A stretch of DNA of 7,955 bases from the NCBI GenBank assembly GCA_937902055.1, contig CALGUJ010000186.1, positions 1 to 7,955 on the forward strand. Direction: 5' to 3'. Each line of letters begins with the position of its first letter. Positions within the stretch are counted from its first letter, which is position 1. Below are positions 6,689-7,955 of the stretch, in pieces. Origin of the DNA: an uncultured Pelolinea sp. (lineage in GTDB: Bacteria > Chloroflexota > Anaerolineae > Anaerolineales > Anaerolineaceae). A model generated the notes under the pieces. It ran no database searches, had not been told where the DNA came from, and saw only the letters and a list, made by a program, of their open reading frames with translations. A program made the translations under genes and the position numbers.

Positions 6689-7955
6689 CTTTTACCGGTT
6701 TTCTCCGCAATTACGGATTTGATGAATTCGATGAATAAGGGATGCGGACGGTTGGGCCGTGACAGGAATTCCGGGTGAAATTGAGATCCCAACATAAAGG
6801 GATGTTCTTTTAACTCGGCTATCTCCACCAGCATGCCGTCGGGTGACTGCCCGGAGAAAACCATGCCGGCTTGCTGCAGGGCAGCGCGGTAATCGTTATT
6901 CAACTCATAACGATGGCGGTGACGTTCTTCGATTAGGTCGGCTTGGTAAGCCCGGTAGGCAGCCGTTCCTTTCGTCACCTTGCATGGATATAAGCCCAAG
7001 CGCATGGTGCCACCCTTGTCGGTTATATGGCGCTGTTCCAGCATCAAGTCGATCACCGGGCTGGTTGATTGCGGATCAAATTCGGTCGAGTTGGCTTTCG
7101 GGTCGTTCAGGCATACGCGCGCCAATTCCACTACCATCATTTGCATGCCCAGGCAGAGCCCCAGGTAGGGCACCTTGTGTTCACGGGCATATTTGGCTGC
7201 CAGAATCTTGCCTTCGATGCCGCGATGGCCAAAACCGCCGGGGACCAGGATCCCGTCGCAGGACTCCATTTCTTCGCGGCCGATGCCTTTTTCCAGTTCA
7301 CCGGAGTGGATCCAGCAGATTTCCAATTGAGCGTTGTTGTAGAGAGCCGCATGTTTGAGCGCTTCGTGCACGCTGATGTAGGCATCATGCAGTTCGACGT
7401 ATTTCCCAACCAGTGCGATCTTCACCTGGTGGCGGGGTTTTTCTTCCGATTTGATGATGCGTTTCCATTCCGACCAATCCGCTTTTTGGCGGGCTTTCAG
7501 GTGGAAATATTTCAGGATGTACTCGGCAACTTTGAAATCCTCCAGGACCAACGGCACGGAATAGATTACCGGGACCGTGACCAGCGGGATCACTGCAGCC
7601 GGTTCCACGTCGCAGAATTGGGAGATTTTGTCCAAAATGGATTGCTGCACCGGGTGATCGGAGCGTGCGATGATCATGTTTGGAGAGATACCGATCGAAC
7701 GCAGTTCCCGCACTGAATGCTGGGTGGGTTTGGATTTCAGTTCGTTGGTCGCGCCAATGTGCGGCAGCCAGGTGGCATGCACAAAGAAGGTGTTTTCCCG
7801 GCCCAGTTCATGGCGCAATTGGCGCAGGGATTCCAGAAATGGCTGGCTTTCAATATCGCCCACCGTACCGCCGACTTCAACCAACACAAAATCAGCCTGG
7901 GAGGATTCTGCCACGTACAGAATGCGGCGTTTGATCTCATCCGTGATGTGCGGAA
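6679..7955 (-). CDS. pyrG: CTP synthase, missing its N-terminus at the window edge
   Basis: CTP synthase aminates UTP to CTP using ATP and glutamine, the last step of de novo pyrimidine nucleotide synthesis. The open frame continues past the right edge: the first visible residues are PHITDEIKRRILYV, a typical synthetase-domain segment, so the GTG at 7912-7914 is an internal valine codon, not the start. The visible 424 residues lack roughly the first 120. The synthetase part shows VEVGGTVGDIE (25-35) and SKPTQHSVRELRS (74-86). The class I glutamine amidotransferase domain shows PGGFGHRG (238-245), the nucleophile Cys267 in GLCLGMQ, ERHRHRYE (343-350) and the His393-Glu395 pair in HPEF. The stop codon lies inside the 3' end of the convergent acyltransferase gene. 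Confidence 0.97.
   Translation of the reverse strand, partial: PHITDEIKRRILYVAESSQADFVLVEVGGTVGDIESQPFLESLRQLRHELGRENTFFVHATWLPHIGATNELKSKPTQHSVRELRSIGISPNMIIARSDHPVQQSILDKISQFCDVEPAAVIPLVTVPVIYSVPLVLEDFKVAEYILKYFHLKARQKADWSEWKRIIKSEEKPRHQVKIALVGKYVELHDAYISVHEALKHAALYNNAQLEICWIHSGELEKGIGREEMESCDGILVPGGFGHRGIEGKILAAKYAREHKVPYLGLCLGMQMMVVELARVCLNDPKANSTEFDPQSTSPVIDLMLEQRHITDKGGTMRLGLYPCKVTKGTAAYRAYQADLIEERHRHRYELNNDYRAALQQAGMVFSGQSPDGMLVEIAELKEHPFMLGSQFHPEFLSRPNRPHPLFIEFIKSVIAEKTGKSQE

Noticed and set aside
7069..7716. Open frame of 215 codons antisense to pyrG
   Set aside because: It is fully covered by the CTP synthase gene, whose motifs are intact, and has no recognisable domain.
7912..7914. 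GTG as the start codon of pyrG
   Set aside because: The frame continues upstream with the conserved CTP synthase segment PHITDEIKRRI, so this GTG is an internal valine codon and the true start is beyond the window.

Overview
The window reads as ordinary bacterial chromosome of moderate GC content, densely packed with conserved housekeeping genes on both strands. One clearly foreign-looking AT-rich patch lies near the middle. The ruvB-queA-family 5 uracil-DNA glycosylase order, the frequent GTG starts and the protein styles suggest Chloroflexota, perhaps class Anaerolineae. This is an inference from gene style only; no search was run.

Layout, left to right. The last 34 codons of triosephosphate isomerase (tpiA, +) run into a strong hairpin that looks like a terminator usable from both sides. 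It faces uracil phosphoribosyltransferase (upp, -). A 107-base divergent control region with apparently overlapping promoters separates upp from a tight + strand operon. That operon is ruvB (Holliday-junction helicase motor), queA (queuosine tRNA modification) and a family 5 uracil-DNA glycosylase, with gaps of 1 and 3 bases. At about 3650 the composition switches abruptly to AT-rich, and a single unrecognised membrane-anchored protein (3722-4555, +) follows. Composition returns to normal at the eno terminator. Enolase (eno, -) is next, then a divergent promoter region, a PlsC-type acyltransferase (+), and the 5'-truncated CTP synthase (pyrG, -). The pyrG and plsC genes overlap tail-to-tail by 10 bases.

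Functionally, tpiA and eno belong to lower glycolysis. The genes upp and pyrG supply UMP by salvage and make CTP from UTP, and CTP feeds the phospholipid pathway that the acyltransferase serves. RuvB and the glycosylase are DNA repair and recombination proteins, with QueA as an operon partner. The orphan AT-rich gene is the only part without a recognisable role, and it is the best candidate for something undescribed. I saw no complete multi-gene novel system, CRISPR array, tRNA, rRNA or insertion sequence.
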